A stretch of 64,000 bases of DNA from Burkholderiales bacterium Ga0077547 (GCA_001464195.1 LNEY01000001.1:16969-80968), one strand, 5' to 3'. Shown: positions 54,622 through 64,000, counted from the stretch's first letter. The notes: generated by a model not told the origin, from the letters alone. Numbers and translations are program-made.

Positions 54622-56577
54622 ATGTGCGGCATCACAGGTATCTTCGATACCCGCGGCACTCGCGCGGTCGATCGCGGCGTGCTTCAGTGCATGAACGATT
54701 CGCAGCAACACCGTGGCCCCGATGAGGGCAGCTTGCACCTCGAGCCCGGTGTGGGTCTGGGGCATCGCCGTCTCTCGATCATCGACATCGCGACCGGCCA
54801 GCAGCCGCTGTTCAATGAAGACCATTCGGTCGTCGTCGTTTTCAACGGCGAGATCTACAACTACCGCGAGCTCATCTCTGAACTGCAAGCGTTGGGTCAT
54901 GTGTTTCGCACGCAGAGTGACACCGAGGTCATCGTCCATGCCTGGGAATCGTGGGGCGAGGACTGCGTCCGGCGCTTCAGAGGCATGTTCGCGTTTGCGC
55001 TCTGGGATCGCAATCGCCAGACCTTCTTCATGGCGCGTGACCGCTTGGGCGTGAAGCCCATGTACTACGCCTCTTTGGACGACGGCACCTTCTTGTTCGG
55101 ATCGGAACTCAAGTCCCTGCTGGCGTACAGCGACGCCCACGGTGGGCTCCGGCGCGATATCGATCCGCTGGCGGTGGAAGAGTATTTCGCTCTTGGCTAC
55201 GTGGCCGAGCCGCGCACCATCTTCCGCCAGGCGTTGAAGCTGCCGCCAGGACACACGCTGACGTTGCGCCGAGGCCAGCCGGTACCCGAGCCGCGTGAGT
55301 ACTGGGACCTGCACTTCACGCTCGATCGCGACATCAGCGCGGCTGAGGCACAGGATGAACTGCTGCACCGCTTGCGAGAGGCGGTCAGCGTGCGACTGAT
55401 GTCGGAGGTGCCACTGGGCGCCTTCCTCTCCGGGGGCGTCGATTCCAGTGCAGTGGTGGCCCTGATGGCGGGGCTCAGCGACGGGCCGGTGAATACCTGC
55501 GCTATCGGGTTCGACGATCCGCAGTTCAATGAGAGCGCTTTCGCCCAGACCGTGGCCGACCGGTACCAAACCAACCACCGGCTGGAGACGGTGCACAGCG
55601 ACGACTTCGACCTCATCGATCAGCTCGCCCGCTTGTACGACGAGCCCTTCGCTGACAGCTCCGCCATCCCGACCTATCGCGTATGTCAGCTGGCCCGTCA
55701 GCACGTCACCGTCGCCTTGTCGGGCGATGGTGGCGACGAGGCCTTCGGGGGCTATCGGCGCTATCGCACGCACCTGACGGAAGAACGACGCCGCGCGAGA
55801 CTGCCTGCGGGCTTGCGCGAGCCGCTGTTCGGTCTGCTGGGCCGCGTTTACCCAAAGGCCGACTGGGCGCCACGCGTGTTGCGTGCCAAGACCACCTTTG
55901 AGGGCATGGCTCGCACACCGGTCGAGGCGTACTTCCACCAGATGTCCATCTTGCGCGGACCGGCCCGTTCAGCCCTGTTCAGTCCACGCTTCCACCGCGA
56001 ACTGGCGGGCTACAACGCCAGCGAGGTCTTCCGGCGCCACGCTGCCCGAGCCGGCACCGATGACCCGCTGGCCTTGGTGCAATACCTCGACATGAAAACC
56101 TACCTGGTGGGTGACATCAACACCAAGGTCGACAGGGCCTCCATGGCGCATTCGTTGGAAGTGCGCGAGCCGATGATGGACCACCCCCTGCTGGAATGGC
56201 TGGCCACATTGCCCTCGTCCCTCAAGATCAAGGGCAACGAAGGCAAGCACCTGCTCAAGAAAGCACTGGAGCCCCACTTGCCGCACGACGTGCTCTACCG
56301 CCCCAAGATGGGCTTTGCGGTTCCACTGGCACGTTGGTTCCGTGGGCCGCTGAAACAGCGCCTGCGCAGTGCCGTGCTGGGTGAGCGGCTCGCCAACACC
56401 GGCTGGTTTGAGCGCAGCGAGCTCGAACGTCTCATCGACCAGCATCAGGCGGGCCGTCATGACCACAGTGCTGCGTTGTGGTCGCTGATGATGTTCGAGG
56501 CTTTTCTGCGCCAGGTGGTCGATGCGCCCAGCTCGCGAGCCGGCAACCCGCCCGCCTTGGTTGTTGCACCGCACTGA
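54622..56577 (+). CDS. XrtA-system asparagine-synthetase-like amidotransferase
   Basis: 651 aa. Cys2 starts the class II glutaminase domain (MCGITGIFDTRGT), and the C-terminal synthetase domain has the PP-loop SGGVDSSAVV. This family is a constant member of XrtA loci and probably amidates a sugar or uronic acid in the polymer, rather than making asparagine. Confidence 0.93.
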   Translation: MCGITGIFDTRGTRAVDRGVLQCMNDSQQHRGPDEGSLHLEPGVGLGHRRLSIIDIATGQQPLFNEDHSVVVVFNGEIYNYRELISELQALGHVFRTQSDTEVIVHAWESWGEDCVRRFRGMFAFALWDRNRQTFFMARDRLGVKPMYYASLDDGTFLFGSELKSLLAYSDAHGGLRRDIDPLAVEEYFALGYVAEPRTIFRQALKLPPGHTLTLRRGQPVPEPREYWDLHFTLDRDISAAEAQDELLHRLREAVSVRLMSEVPLGAFLSGGVDSSAVVALMAGLSDGPVNTCAIGFDDPQFNESAFAQTVADRYQTNHRLETVHSDDFDLIDQLARLYDEPFADSSAIPTYRVCQLARQHVTVALSGDGGDEAFGGYRRYRTHLTEERRRARLPAGLREPLFGLLGRVYPKADWAPRVLRAKTTFEGMARTPVEAYFHQMSILRGPARSALFSPRFHRELAGYNASEVFRRHAARAGTDDPLALVQYLDMKTYLVGDINTKVDRASMAHSLEVREPMMDHPLLEWLATLPSSLKIKGNEGKHLLKKALEPHLPHDVLYRPKMGFAVPLARWFRGPLKQRLRSAVLGERLANTGWFERSELERLIDQHQAGRHDHSAALWSLMMFEAFLRQVVDAPSSRAGNPPALVVAPH

Positions 56578-56584
56578 CACGGCC

Positions 56585-57802
56585 ATGCGCGTCCTCCACA
56601 TCCTCGATCACTCCATCCCGCTGCACAGCGGGTACACCTTCCGTACCCTCTCGCTGCTGCGTGAGCAGCGCGCGCTGGGCTGGGAGACGCACCACCTCAC
56701 CAGCCCCAAGCACACCGTCGGTCAGGCGCTGGAAGAAACCATCGACGGCTGGCATTTCCATCGCACGCCAGCCCATGCGAGCGGCCAGGTCTTGCAACTG
56801 CCTGGTTTGAGTGAAATCACGCTGATGAAGCATCTGACCACGCGTCTCGAAGAGGTGGCGCGCCAACTGCGTCCGGATTTGCTGCATGCGCACTCTCCCG
56901 TACTCAACGCCATCCCGGCGCTTCGCGTCGGACGCACGCTGGGTATCCCTGTGGTCTATGAAGTGCGTGCGTTCTGGGAAGACGCCGCGGTCGACCATGG
57001 CACCACCCGCGAAGGCAGCTTGCGCTACCGGCTGACGCGTCGCATGGAAACCCATGCGCTGCGCAATGCGGCGCATGTGTTCACCATCTGCGAAGGCCTG
57101 CGTGCGGACATCGTCGCTCGCGGCCTGCCGACCAGCGGTGTCACCGTGATCCCCAACGCTGTGGACATCGAAAGCTTTGACGTTGGCGGCCAGCCCGACG
57201 CCCAGCTGTCAGCCCGCCTGGGTCTGTCCGGCAAGCAGGTGGTGGGCTTCATTGGTTCTTTCTATGCCTATGAAGGCCTGGACCTTCTGCTACAGGCGCT
57301 GCCCGAGCTACTGCAACGTCGTCCCGACGTGCGCCTGCTGCTGGTGGGTGGTGGCCCGCAGGACGCCGCGCTCAAGGCCCAGGCCCAGGCGATGGGCCTG
57401 GCCGACAAGGTGGTGTTCACCGGCCGCGTGCCGCATGACGAGGTACAGCGCTACTACGATCTGGTGGACGTGCTGGCCTATCCCCGGCATTCGATGCGCC
57501 TGACCGAACTGGTCACGCCGCTGAAGCCGCTGGAAGCCATGGCCCAGGGCCGGCTGCTGGTGGCTTCGGACGTGGGGGGGCACAAGGAACTGATACGCCA
57601 CCGAGAGACGGGCCTGCTGTTCAAGGCGGGCGACCCTTCGGCCCTGGCCACGACGCTGAACGACGCGCTCGCAGACCCTCAGTTGGCCGCCGACATCCGC
57701 ACCGCCGGTCGCCGGTTTGTTGAAACCGAGCGTACCTGGCGCCGATCGGTCGCCCAGTACGTGCCTGCCTACACCCGGCTGGTGTCCGGCCGCAGGGCAT
57801 GA
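56585..57802 (+). CDS. XrtA-system glycosyltransferase (TIGR04063 type)
   Basis: 405 aa. MRVLHILDHSIPLHSGYTFR is the family start, and EVRAFWEDAAVDHG is a distinctive motif of this group. The GT4 donor region is LVTPLKPLEAMAQG. It starts 7 bp after the amidotransferase and overlaps the next gene by 4 bp. Confidence 0.92.
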   Translation: MRVLHILDHSIPLHSGYTFRTLSLLREQRALGWETHHLTSPKHTVGQALEETIDGWHFHRTPAHASGQVLQLPGLSEITLMKHLTTRLEEVARQLRPDLLHAHSPVLNAIPALRVGRTLGIPVVYEVRAFWEDAAVDHGTTREGSLRYRLTRRMETHALRNAAHVFTICEGLRADIVARGLPTSGVTVIPNAVDIESFDVGGQPDAQLSARLGLSGKQVVGFIGSFYAYEGLDLLLQALPELLQRRPDVRLLLVGGGPQDAALKAQAQAMGLADKVVFTGRVPHDEVQRYYDLVDVLAYPRHSMRLTELVTPLKPLEAMAQGRLLVASDVGGHKELIRHRETGLLFKAGDPSALATTLNDALADPQLAADIRTAGRRFVETERTWRRSVAQYVPAYTRLVSGRRA

Positions 57803-58887
57803 CACGCCCCGCCGTGGTGATGTCCGGTCCGTTACCGCCAGCGGTCGGTGGCATGGCGTCGGTGCTGGCTGCGTTGCAGGCCTCCAGCTTGGCGCAGCGG
57901 GTGGACCTGCAGCTCTTTGAAACCGGCAAGACCACGGCGCCCGGTCGCCCCCTCTGGCAGGGCGTCGTCACCCGAATCAAACTGATGGTCGACTGGTGGC
58001 GTCTGTTCGGCAGCAAGCCCGTGCCCGTGGCGCATATCCACACCTGCAGCGGCCTGACCTTTTTCCTCGATGGTGCGTTGCTGCTGCTGAGCCGTCTGCG
58101 CGGTGCGCCGGTGGTGATGCACATTCACGGCGCTCGCTTCGACGAATTCCTGGATGGTTTGTCGGCACCCGCTGCCGCACTGGCCCGCTGGCTGAGTCGG
58201 CGCGCCAGCGTGGTGGTGGTGTTGTCGCCGGCATGGCAGGAGCGGCTGGCACTGCGCTGGCCCGGGGCTCGGCTCATGGTGTTGGCCAATGGCGTATCGA
58301 TGCCTGCCGTGGCACACGCCGTCGCCCGCCCTGAGAAGCCCCGCTTCGTCTTTTTGGGGAACTTGGGCCGCCGCAAGGGTGTGCACCTGCTGCTTGAGGC
58401 CGCCGCGCTCGCTCGCGAGCCGTGGGTGGTGGTGCTGGCCGGTGGCGAAGAAGAACCAGGATTCATGCAGTGGACGCGCGACGAGATAACTCGCCAGTCG
58501 CTCGGTCACCGGCTGGAGGTGCTGGGCCCGGTGGTAGGCAACGCCAAGATCGATCTGCTGGCAGGCGCACAGGGCTTTGTGCTCCCATCGCTGGCTGAAG
58601 GCCTCCCGATGGCGTTGCTGGAAGCCATGGACATGGGCCTGCCGGTGGTCGTTTCAGCCGTCGGGGCCATGCCCGAGGTGGTGCGCCATGGTCTGGAAGG
58701 GCATGTCGTGCCCGCCGACGACGCTGCAGCGCTGGCCGCCGCACTGGATGCCATGGCTCGCTCGCCCGAGCAGCGGCAACGCCAGGGCGCCGCCGCTGCC
58801 GAGCGCTGCCGGTCGCTCTACGGCATTGAGCGCATGGTGGAATCGGTGTTGGGGATCTATGCGGAGCTTCCGGCAGGGCGATCATGA
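57799..58887 (+). CDS. GT4-family glycosyltransferase
   Basis: 362 aa. GPLPPAVGGMASVL is the N-terminal acceptor-side glycine loop, LGNLGRRKGVHLLLEA starts the C-terminal Rossmann half, and SLAEGLPMALLEAMDMGLP is the E-x7-E donor site. Not one of the core XrtA families, so it likely sets strain-specific sugar linkage. Overlaps on both sides are 4 bp. Confidence 0.88.
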   Translation: MTRPAVVMSGPLPPAVGGMASVLAALQASSLAQRVDLQLFETGKTTAPGRPLWQGVVTRIKLMVDWWRLFGSKPVPVAHIHTCSGLTFFLDGALLLLSRLRGAPVVMHIHGARFDEFLDGLSAPAAALARWLSRRASVVVVLSPAWQERLALRWPGARLMVLANGVSMPAVAHAVARPEKPRFVFLGNLGRRKGVHLLLEAAALAREPWVVVLAGGEEEPGFMQWTRDEITRQSLGHRLEVLGPVVGNAKIDLLAGAQGFVLPSLAEGLPMALLEAMDMGLPVVVSAVGAMPEVVRHGLEGHVVPADDAAALAAALDAMARSPEQRQRQGAAAAERCRSLYGIERMVESVLGIYAELPAGRS

Positions 58888-60278
58888 GCGAGGCCTCCAC
58901 TGCCAAACCCAACGCCAAGCCATCCACCGGCATCTACACCCGGCTGGTTGCGGGCGCTGTATTCCCCCTGCAGGAAAAACTGAAGAAGCACGACACCGTG
59001 CGCGTGCGTCAGCATCTGGAGCAAAGTCAGTGGTGGCCGGCCGACCGCTTGGCTGCTTTCCAACTGGAACGTCTGCGGGCGCTGCTGGTCCATGCGCAGC
59101 AGCACGTGCCTTACTACCGCGAACTGTTCGCGCGCCTGGGCTTCGACGCAGCGGGCGTGCGCAGCACGGCCGATCTGCAGGCGCTGCCCTTTCTCACCAA
59201 GGACGTCATCCGCGCCCACACTGAAACACTGAAGTCGGCTCAGGCTGTGGGGTTGGCCCGCTTCAATACGGGTGGGTCTTCGGGCGCGCCGCTCATCTTC
59301 TTCATCGGGCGTGAACGTGTCACGCACGACGTGGCTGCCAAGTGGCGCGCCACGCGCTGGTGGAACGTCGACATCGGCGACCCCGAAATCGTCGTCTGGG
59401 GCTCCCCCATCGAGCTAGGCGCGCAAGACCGCGTCAAGCAGTTGCGCGATGCGCTGATGCGCACCGAACTATTGCCCGCCTTCGAGATGTCCGACACCCG
59501 GCTCGACAGTTTTCTGCAGCGCATACGCCAGCGCCGCCCGCGCATGCTGTTCGGCTATCCGTCGGCGCTGAGCAAGATGGCCCAGCACGCCAAACAGCGC
59601 GGCGTGGTGATGAACGACCTGGGCATCCGCGTGGCCTTCTGCACCAGCGAACGCCTGTACGACGAACAGCGCCAAGCCATCGAAAGCGTGTTCGACTGCC
59701 CCGTGGCCAATGGCTACGGTTCGCGCGACGCAGGCTTCATCGCCCACCAGTGCCCGCAGGGCGGCATGCACATCACCGCCGAAGACGTGATGGTGGAAAT
59801 CGTCGACGAGCAGGGTCGTGTGTTGCCCGCTGGCCAGGCCGGCGAAATCGTCGTCACGCACCTGGCCACAAGCGACTTTCCGTTCATCCGCTACCGCACT
59901 GGCGACCGTGCGGTGATGGACGATGCCTGCTGCCCCTGCGGTCGCGGTCTGCCCCTGCTGCGTGAAATACAAGGCCGAACCACGGACTTCGTGCGCGCGG
60001 CCGATGGCACCGTGATGCACGGCCTGGCGCTGATCTACACGCTGCGCGACATCGCTGGCATCAGCGAGTTCAAGATCGTGCAGGAAACCCTGCGACTGAC
60101 CCGAGTGCAACTCGTGCCTGGTCCTGGTTGTGACCTGCCCGCGGCCTTTGCACGTATCGAGCGTGAATTCAAGGCTCGGCTGGGTGGAGACGTGACCATC
60201 GAGGTGCAGGCTGTGGATGCGATCGCGGCCGAGGCCTCGGGCAAGTACAGGTATGTCGTGAGCAAGGTGGCCGCATGA
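58884..60278 (+). CDS. CapK-like/phenylacetate-CoA-ligase-like adenylate-forming protein
   Basis: 464 aa. The AMP-binding motif FNTGGSSGAPLIF and the later YRTGDRAVMDD are those of the ANL superfamily; the overall form is CapK/PaaK-like. GSRDAGFIAHQCPQGGMH and DDACCPCGRGLPLL include a Cys-rich element usual in this subgroup. It may activate an acid for acylation or amidation of the polymer. 4-bp overlaps join it to both neighbours. Confidence 0.85.
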   Translation: MSEASTAKPNAKPSTGIYTRLVAGAVFPLQEKLKKHDTVRVRQHLEQSQWWPADRLAAFQLERLRALLVHAQQHVPYYRELFARLGFDAAGVRSTADLQALPFLTKDVIRAHTETLKSAQAVGLARFNTGGSSGAPLIFFIGRERVTHDVAAKWRATRWWNVDIGDPEIVVWGSPIELGAQDRVKQLRDALMRTELLPAFEMSDTRLDSFLQRIRQRRPRMLFGYPSALSKMAQHAKQRGVVMNDLGIRVAFCTSERLYDEQRQAIESVFDCPVANGYGSRDAGFIAHQCPQGGMHITAEDVMVEIVDEQGRVLPAGQAGEIVVTHLATSDFPFIRYRTGDRAVMDDACCPCGRGLPLLREIQGRTTDFVRAADGTVMHGLALIYTLRDIAGISEFKIVQETLRLTRVQLVPGPGCDLPAAFARIEREFKARLGGDVTIEVQAVDAIAAEASGKYRYVVSKVAA

Positions 60279-61501
60279 GAGGCACCCCCGATGTCGTCCA
60301 GCCCACCCTGCTCGATTGCGACATCGTCTACTTTCCCTTGGGCGCGGCCGCTTTCGGTGGTGCCGAGCGTTCGATCCTGGAGTTGGCTTCGGCTCAGCAG
60401 AGCGCGGGCAAGCGTGTGGTGGTGTGCTACGAGCCGGCGCTGGAGGCGACCGATTTCTTGCCGCAGGCGCGCGCCATGAAGCTGCCGCTGTTGGTGTTGG
60501 ACTGGGCACCCGAGCGCACCCCTCTTCAGGTGGCGAGAGCAGCCTGGCGTCTTTTCCGCCGCGTGCGTGCGCCGATCATCCACTTCAATATCAGTTGGCG
60601 ACCCGGCATGTGGCTCGTGCCACTGCTGGCGCGTCTGTGCACTCGTGCGCGCCTGGTCGGCACCATGCGCGCCATGCCCGAACCATACGACCGCATTCCG
60701 CGGGGCCGCCTTCTGGGATTCATCCCCAGCCCGCGCCTGTGGATGCTGCCCGACATGCTGGTGGGCCGCATATGGGCGCGTGCGCTGCACGCCACCGTTT
60801 CGGTCAACCGGGACGACTACCCGCCGCGCCTGAAGCGCGAGTTCGCCTTTCCGGCAAGCCGCCTTTCGGTCATCTACAACGGCGTGCGGATACCTGCGCT
60901 GGCGCCCACCAACGCCCAGCGCCAGGCGGCGCGGCAGGCCCTGGGCTGCGCCGAAGGTGACTTCATCGTGGCTTACGTGGGCCGTGTCTCTGCGGAGAAG
61001 GGATTGCGTTACGCCATCGACGCGCTGGTCGATTGCCCCGCCCGCATCAAGCTGCTCGTGGCCGGTGAGGGCGAAGAAATGGCGGCGCTGAAGGAACGAG
61101 CCAGCGCGCTGGGCCTGGGCGAGCGCGTGCGCTTTCTCGGCTACATCAAGCAGCCCTTTGACGTCTTCACCGCTGCGCATGTCACCGTGGTGCCATCGCT
61201 CTGGAACGAGGCCTTCGGCCGCGTGGTGGTCGAAGCCATGGCCTGCGGCTCAGCCGTGGTGGCGACTGCCGTGGGCGGCATGCGGGAGCTGTTCGAGCAT
61301 GGCCGCGAAGGCATTTTCGTGCCCAAGGCGGATGCTGCTGCCATTGCCGCTGCACTGACTGAGTTGGAAGCCGACTCGGCCAAGCTGAACGCCATGCAGC
61401 ACGCCGGCCGGCAGCTGGCCGAAAAGCGCTACGCCACGAGCCGGGTGGCGGCTGAAAACACCGCGCTGTACGCGCGTTTACTGGGGTCTGGGCATGCGTG
61501 A
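60275..61501 (+). CDS. GT4-family glycosyltransferase
   Basis: 408 aa. GAAAFGGAERSILELA is the N-terminal loop and SLWNEAFGRVVVEAMACG the donor-binding E-x7-E motif. YVGRVSAEKGLRYAIDAL opens the second domain. Sugar specificity cannot be predicted. It overlaps the CapK-like gene by 4 bp and the ligase gene by 8 bp. Confidence 0.9.
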   Translation: MRGTPDVVQPTLLDCDIVYFPLGAAAFGGAERSILELASAQQSAGKRVVVCYEPALEATDFLPQARAMKLPLLVLDWAPERTPLQVARAAWRLFRRVRAPIIHFNISWRPGMWLVPLLARLCTRARLVGTMRAMPEPYDRIPRGRLLGFIPSPRLWMLPDMLVGRIWARALHATVSVNRDDYPPRLKREFAFPASRLSVIYNGVRIPALAPTNAQRQAARQALGCAEGDFIVAYVGRVSAEKGLRYAIDALVDCPARIKLLVAGEGEEMAALKERASALGLGERVRFLGYIKQPFDVFTAAHVTVVPSLWNEAFGRVVVEAMACGSAVVATAVGGMRELFEHGREGIFVPKADAAAIAAALTELEADSAKLNAMQHAGRQLAEKRYATSRVAAENTALYARLLGSGHA

Positions 61502-62774
61502 CATTGCCTTGGCGCTGGTACTGGCTGTGCTGCTGCCTATGGCCCTGCGGCATCCATGGATCGGCGTCATGTCCTGGATTTGGGTCAGTCTCATGGTGCC
61601 GCACGCCCTGGCTTACGGCTTCATGGTGAGTAAGCCATTGGCCATGATGACCGGTGGCGTCACGCTGCTGGGACTGCTGATCAGCACCGACCCCAAGCGC
61701 TTGCCGTTTGTAGCACCCGTGATCTTGCTCATCCTGTTCTCTTTGTGGATGGTGGTGACCTACTTCTTTTCCCTGGTCCCCTCGCAAGACAACCTGGCAC
61801 AGCTTGACAAGGTGTTGAAGATCAACCTGTTCACGTTGGTGACCATACTTGCCATACACACTCGCAAGCAGGTCGACATCCTGATCGCCGTGGTGGCTTT
61901 CAGCGTGGCTTTCTATGGCATCAAGGGGGGCATCTTCACCATTGCCACGGGCGGCGAGTTCCGTGTGCGCGGCGAAGGTGGTTTCCTGCACGGTAACAAC
62001 GAGATCGGCCTGGGCATGGTGATGACCGTGCCGCTGTTGTATTACTTTGTGCTGACACAGACCAACAAGTGGATCAAACGGGCGCTCTGGGTCTCGATCG
62101 CCCTGACCGTGGCCGCAACCCTAGGCACACAGTCGCGAGGCGCGCTGCTTGGCATTGCAGCCATGACCACGGCCTTCATCCTGCGTAGCCCACACAAGTT
62201 GAGGCTGATCGTGCCCATCGTCATCGGCCTGGCCTTTGTGCTGACCTTCATGCCCGAGAGCTGGTGGGAGCGCATGGGTACCATCAGCAATTACCAGCAA
62301 GACGAATCCGCCATGGGGCGCATCAATGCCTGGACCGTGGCTTTCAATGTGGCAACTTCGAATTTTTTCGGAGCCGGGTTCACGCTGGAAACAGATGACA
62401 TCTTCCAGCGATACGCACCCAACCCGGCCTTCATTGCCGTGGCCCACAGCATTTACTTCCAGGTGCTGGGCCAGCATGGCTTCGTCGGCCTGGGGCTTTA
62501 TCTCTCCTTTTGGATTGCCGTGCTGTGGAACTGCCGTTGGCTGGCGCGCAATGCGCGCGATGGGGCTGACCTGGCCCTGGCCCGCATGATCGAAATCAGC
62601 CTGATCGGTTTTGCCGTCGGCGGTGCTTTCCTGAACCTGGCCTACTTTGACGGGCCCTACTACCTGATGGCGGCCTTGGTGATCGTGCGCCACAAGATTC
62701 TGAACAACGTACCCCGGCCGCGCGACGTGGCCGCCGCTGCCATGCCAAGACTACAGACGGCTGCCCGACCATGA
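61494..62774 (+). CDS. O-antigen-ligase-like membrane protein, exosortase A-associated
   Basis: 426 aa, about ten membrane helices. Periplasmic loop region with RVRGEGGFLHGNNEIGLG and SRGALLGIAAMTTAF matches Wzy_C/O-antigen ligase proteins, and the set is annotated as a putative O-glycosylation ligase in XrtA loci. It probably joins the lipid-linked glycan to a protein or polymerises it. Overlaps both neighbours. Confidence 0.88.
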   Translation: MRDIALALVLAVLLPMALRHPWIGVMSWIWVSLMVPHALAYGFMVSKPLAMMTGGVTLLGLLISTDPKRLPFVAPVILLILFSLWMVVTYFFSLVPSQDNLAQLDKVLKINLFTLVTILAIHTRKQVDILIAVVAFSVAFYGIKGGIFTIATGGEFRVRGEGGFLHGNNEIGLGMVMTVPLLYYFVLTQTNKWIKRALWVSIALTVAATLGTQSRGALLGIAAMTTAFILRSPHKLRLIVPIVIGLAFVLTFMPESWWERMGTISNYQQDESAMGRINAWTVAFNVATSNFFGAGFTLETDDIFQRYAPNPAFIAVAHSIYFQVLGQHGFVGLGLYLSFWIAVLWNCRWLARNARDGADLALARMIEISLIGFAVGGAFLNLAYFDGPYYLMAALVIVRHKILNNVPRPRDVAAAAMPRLQTAARP

Positions 62775-63673
62775 CCACTCTCACCGAGCGTTTCAACAAG
62801 CTGCTGTTCAATCAAGCTGCGAAAGGCGTGCTGGCCACGCCGCCGCTGGCCCGCGGCAAAAATGACTTCGCCGCAGTATCGATGGTGCAGCACCGCGACG
62901 TCGTTCCCTACCTGGTGGCCATCAAGTCGTTTGCGCTGTTCACGCAGCCTGCACGTGTGGTGCTGGTGGCTGACCCCACGTTGGACCACAGCGACCGTGC
63001 CGTGCTGCGTCAACACCTGCCGCATATCGAGATCGTGGACGCGGTTGGTTTCCGCCGCCCTGCGCTGCCGGTGGGCGGCTGCTGGGAGCGGCTGTCCGCC
63101 ATCTCGGTGTTCAATGCCGAGACCAGCGTAGTGCAGGTGGATGCCGACACCGTGACGCAAGCGCCGCTGAATGAAGTGGTTGAGGCCGCCTTGAGCGGTA
63201 CCAGCTTTGTGCTGCGTTCCGAGGCGGGGGTGGAGATCACCAGTCTTGACCACGCCGCCGAGTACGGCCGCAAGCTTTGCGCGACGAGCGGGCACATACA
63301 GCCCTTGGTGGAGTCGCGCATGAACGAACTGCCTCACGCCGCCGACTGGCGCTATGCCCGTGGCTGTGCCGGCTTCACCGGCTTTGGCCGAGGTGCGCTC
63401 AATCCACAGCGGCTGGATGACTTGTCATCTGCATTGCGCACGCTGCACGGCCAGCGCTGGAACGAATGGGGCACCGAGCAGGTCACCTCCAACCTGCTGG
63501 CGGCGAGTGCACCGGGGGCTTTCATGTTGCCGCACCCGCGCTACTGCAATGCCGACAGCCAGTCACTCGACACCCGGCTGGCGCATTACATCGGGTATGC
63601 GCGCTTCACCAGCCGGCGTTATGAACAACAGGTTCGACAAACCATTCGTCGCCTGATGGATGCCAAGGCATGA
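62771..63673 (+). CDS. Unrecognised protein, possibly GT-A-type transferase
   Basis: 300 aa, cytoplasmic, no membrane segment. SVVQVDADTVTQ provides a DxD-like triplet in a setting like nucleotide-sugar binding, and RYARGCAGFTGFGRGAL is a Gly-rich stretch. Otherwise no family recognised. It overlaps the ligase gene (4 bp) and the GT25 gene (4 bp), so it works in the same pathway. Confidence 0.6.
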   Translation: MTTLTERFNKLLFNQAAKGVLATPPLARGKNDFAAVSMVQHRDVVPYLVAIKSFALFTQPARVVLVADPTLDHSDRAVLRQHLPHIEIVDAVGFRRPALPVGGCWERLSAISVFNAETSVVQVDADTVTQAPLNEVVEAALSGTSFVLRSEAGVEITSLDHAAEYGRKLCATSGHIQPLVESRMNELPHAADWRYARGCAGFTGFGRGALNPQRLDDLSSALRTLHGQRWNEWGTEQVTSNLLAASAPGAFMLPHPRYCNADSQSLDTRLAHYIGYARFTSRRYEQQVRQTIRRLMDAKA

Positions 63674-64000
63674 GTGGGGCGGTGATGCAGCGCATACCTG
63701 TCTTCGTCATCAGTCTCGCCCGGGCAGCCACACGTCGACAAAAGATCAGCGAGCACCTGGCTTCTCTGGGCGTGGAGTTCCGAATCATCGAGGGCGTTGA
63801 CGGACGAGGGTTGCCGGTGGCTCGTCAACATGAGCTGCTTGCGCCTGGACAGTCATATCACGCGGGAGTACTGGGTTGTTACTTGTCTCACTTGGCCGCA
63901 TACCAGGCCGTGGTGGATGAGGGATTGGATGCAGCCCTGGTGCTGGAAGATGATGCCCGGCTACACCCGCGTGTGCTTCCATTGCTTCGCCAGGGCTGCG
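63670..64000 (+). CDS. Glycosyltransferase family 25 protein (3' end outside window)
   Basis: 110 codons visible. IPVFVISLARAATRRQKISE and GVLGCYLSHLAAYQAVVDEG, then LVLEDDARL, are the GT25 (LPS/galactosyltransferase) signatures. The gene continues past the right edge. Start overlaps the preceding gene (ATGA), so the operon runs on. Confidence 0.88.
   Translation, partial: MSGAVMQRIPVFVISLARAATRRQKISEHLASLGVEFRIIEGVDGRGLPVARQHELLAPGQSYHAGVLGCYLSHLAAYQAVVDEGLDAALVLEDDARLHPRVLPLLRQGC

Noticed and set aside
54412..55938. 508-codon minus-strand frame opposite the amidotransferase
   Set aside because: The glutaminase Cys2 and PP-loop support the plus-strand gene; the other frame has no features.

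Overview
The window reads as a high-GC betaproteobacterial chromosome segment, most likely order Burkholderiales (the Leptothrix/Rubrivivax/Ideonella/Aquincola kind). The gene neighbourhoods support this: glyA-nrdR next to ribD-ribE-ribBA-ribH-nusB, gmk-rpoZ-spoT, the ybgC-tolQ-tolR-tolA group, and a large exosortase A (XrtA) exopolysaccharide locus. This placement is inference from gene content; no rRNA, tRNA or CRISPR array was seen.

Positions 1-24570 are almost entirely minus-strand housekeeping and envelope genes. An MSHA/type-IV-pilus-like assembly operon (PilM/MshI, PilN, PilO, MshK-like, with a GspE-type ATPase upstream) lies after ybgC-tolQ-tolR-tolA. tolQ and tolR are split by a nested inverted-repeat element, and tolB/pal do not follow tolA. 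Next come an orphan Ser/Thr kinase with a TPR-type lipoprotein, an aminotransferase, nusB and four riboflavin genes. A five-gene pseudopilin operon (fimT-pilE-pilW-pilX-pilV) has unusually large PilX and PilV. nrdR, glyA and a lytic transglycosylase follow, with ubiD on the plus strand.

Positions 24800-31200 hold a LexA-box-controlled imuA-imuB mutagenesis pair (no dnaE2 beside it), greB, and the gmk-rpoZ-spoT stringent-response group.

From 31359 to the right edge the window is an XrtA/PEP-CTERM-type exopolysaccharide locus. PrsR (sigma-54 activator) and PrsK (sensor kinase) are presumed to regulate it. A polyprenyl glycosylphosphotransferase starts lipid-linked sugar synthesis. From 41663 onward 20 plus-strand genes, mostly overlapping, form one apparent operon: export lipoprotein, chain-length protein, tyrosine kinase, outer-membrane protein, ATPase, WecB, deacetylase, FemAB-like protein, XrtA, amidotransferase, glycosyltransferases, an AMP-ligase-like protein and an O-antigen-ligase-like protein. 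No PEP-CTERM substrate is encoded here.

The most unusual part sits between prsR and prsK. A minus-strand cassette with ATGA stop/start overlaps encodes a Tat-signal secreted protein with a GYWKN-type domain, a PqqD-like small protein, an HPr-kinase-related kinase and a nucleotidyltransferase-like protein. It is followed by a decayed trypsin-like protease whose start codon also overlaps, and then an intact paralogue of that protease. This looks like an uncharacterised protein-modification/secretion system and is the main candidate for new biology.
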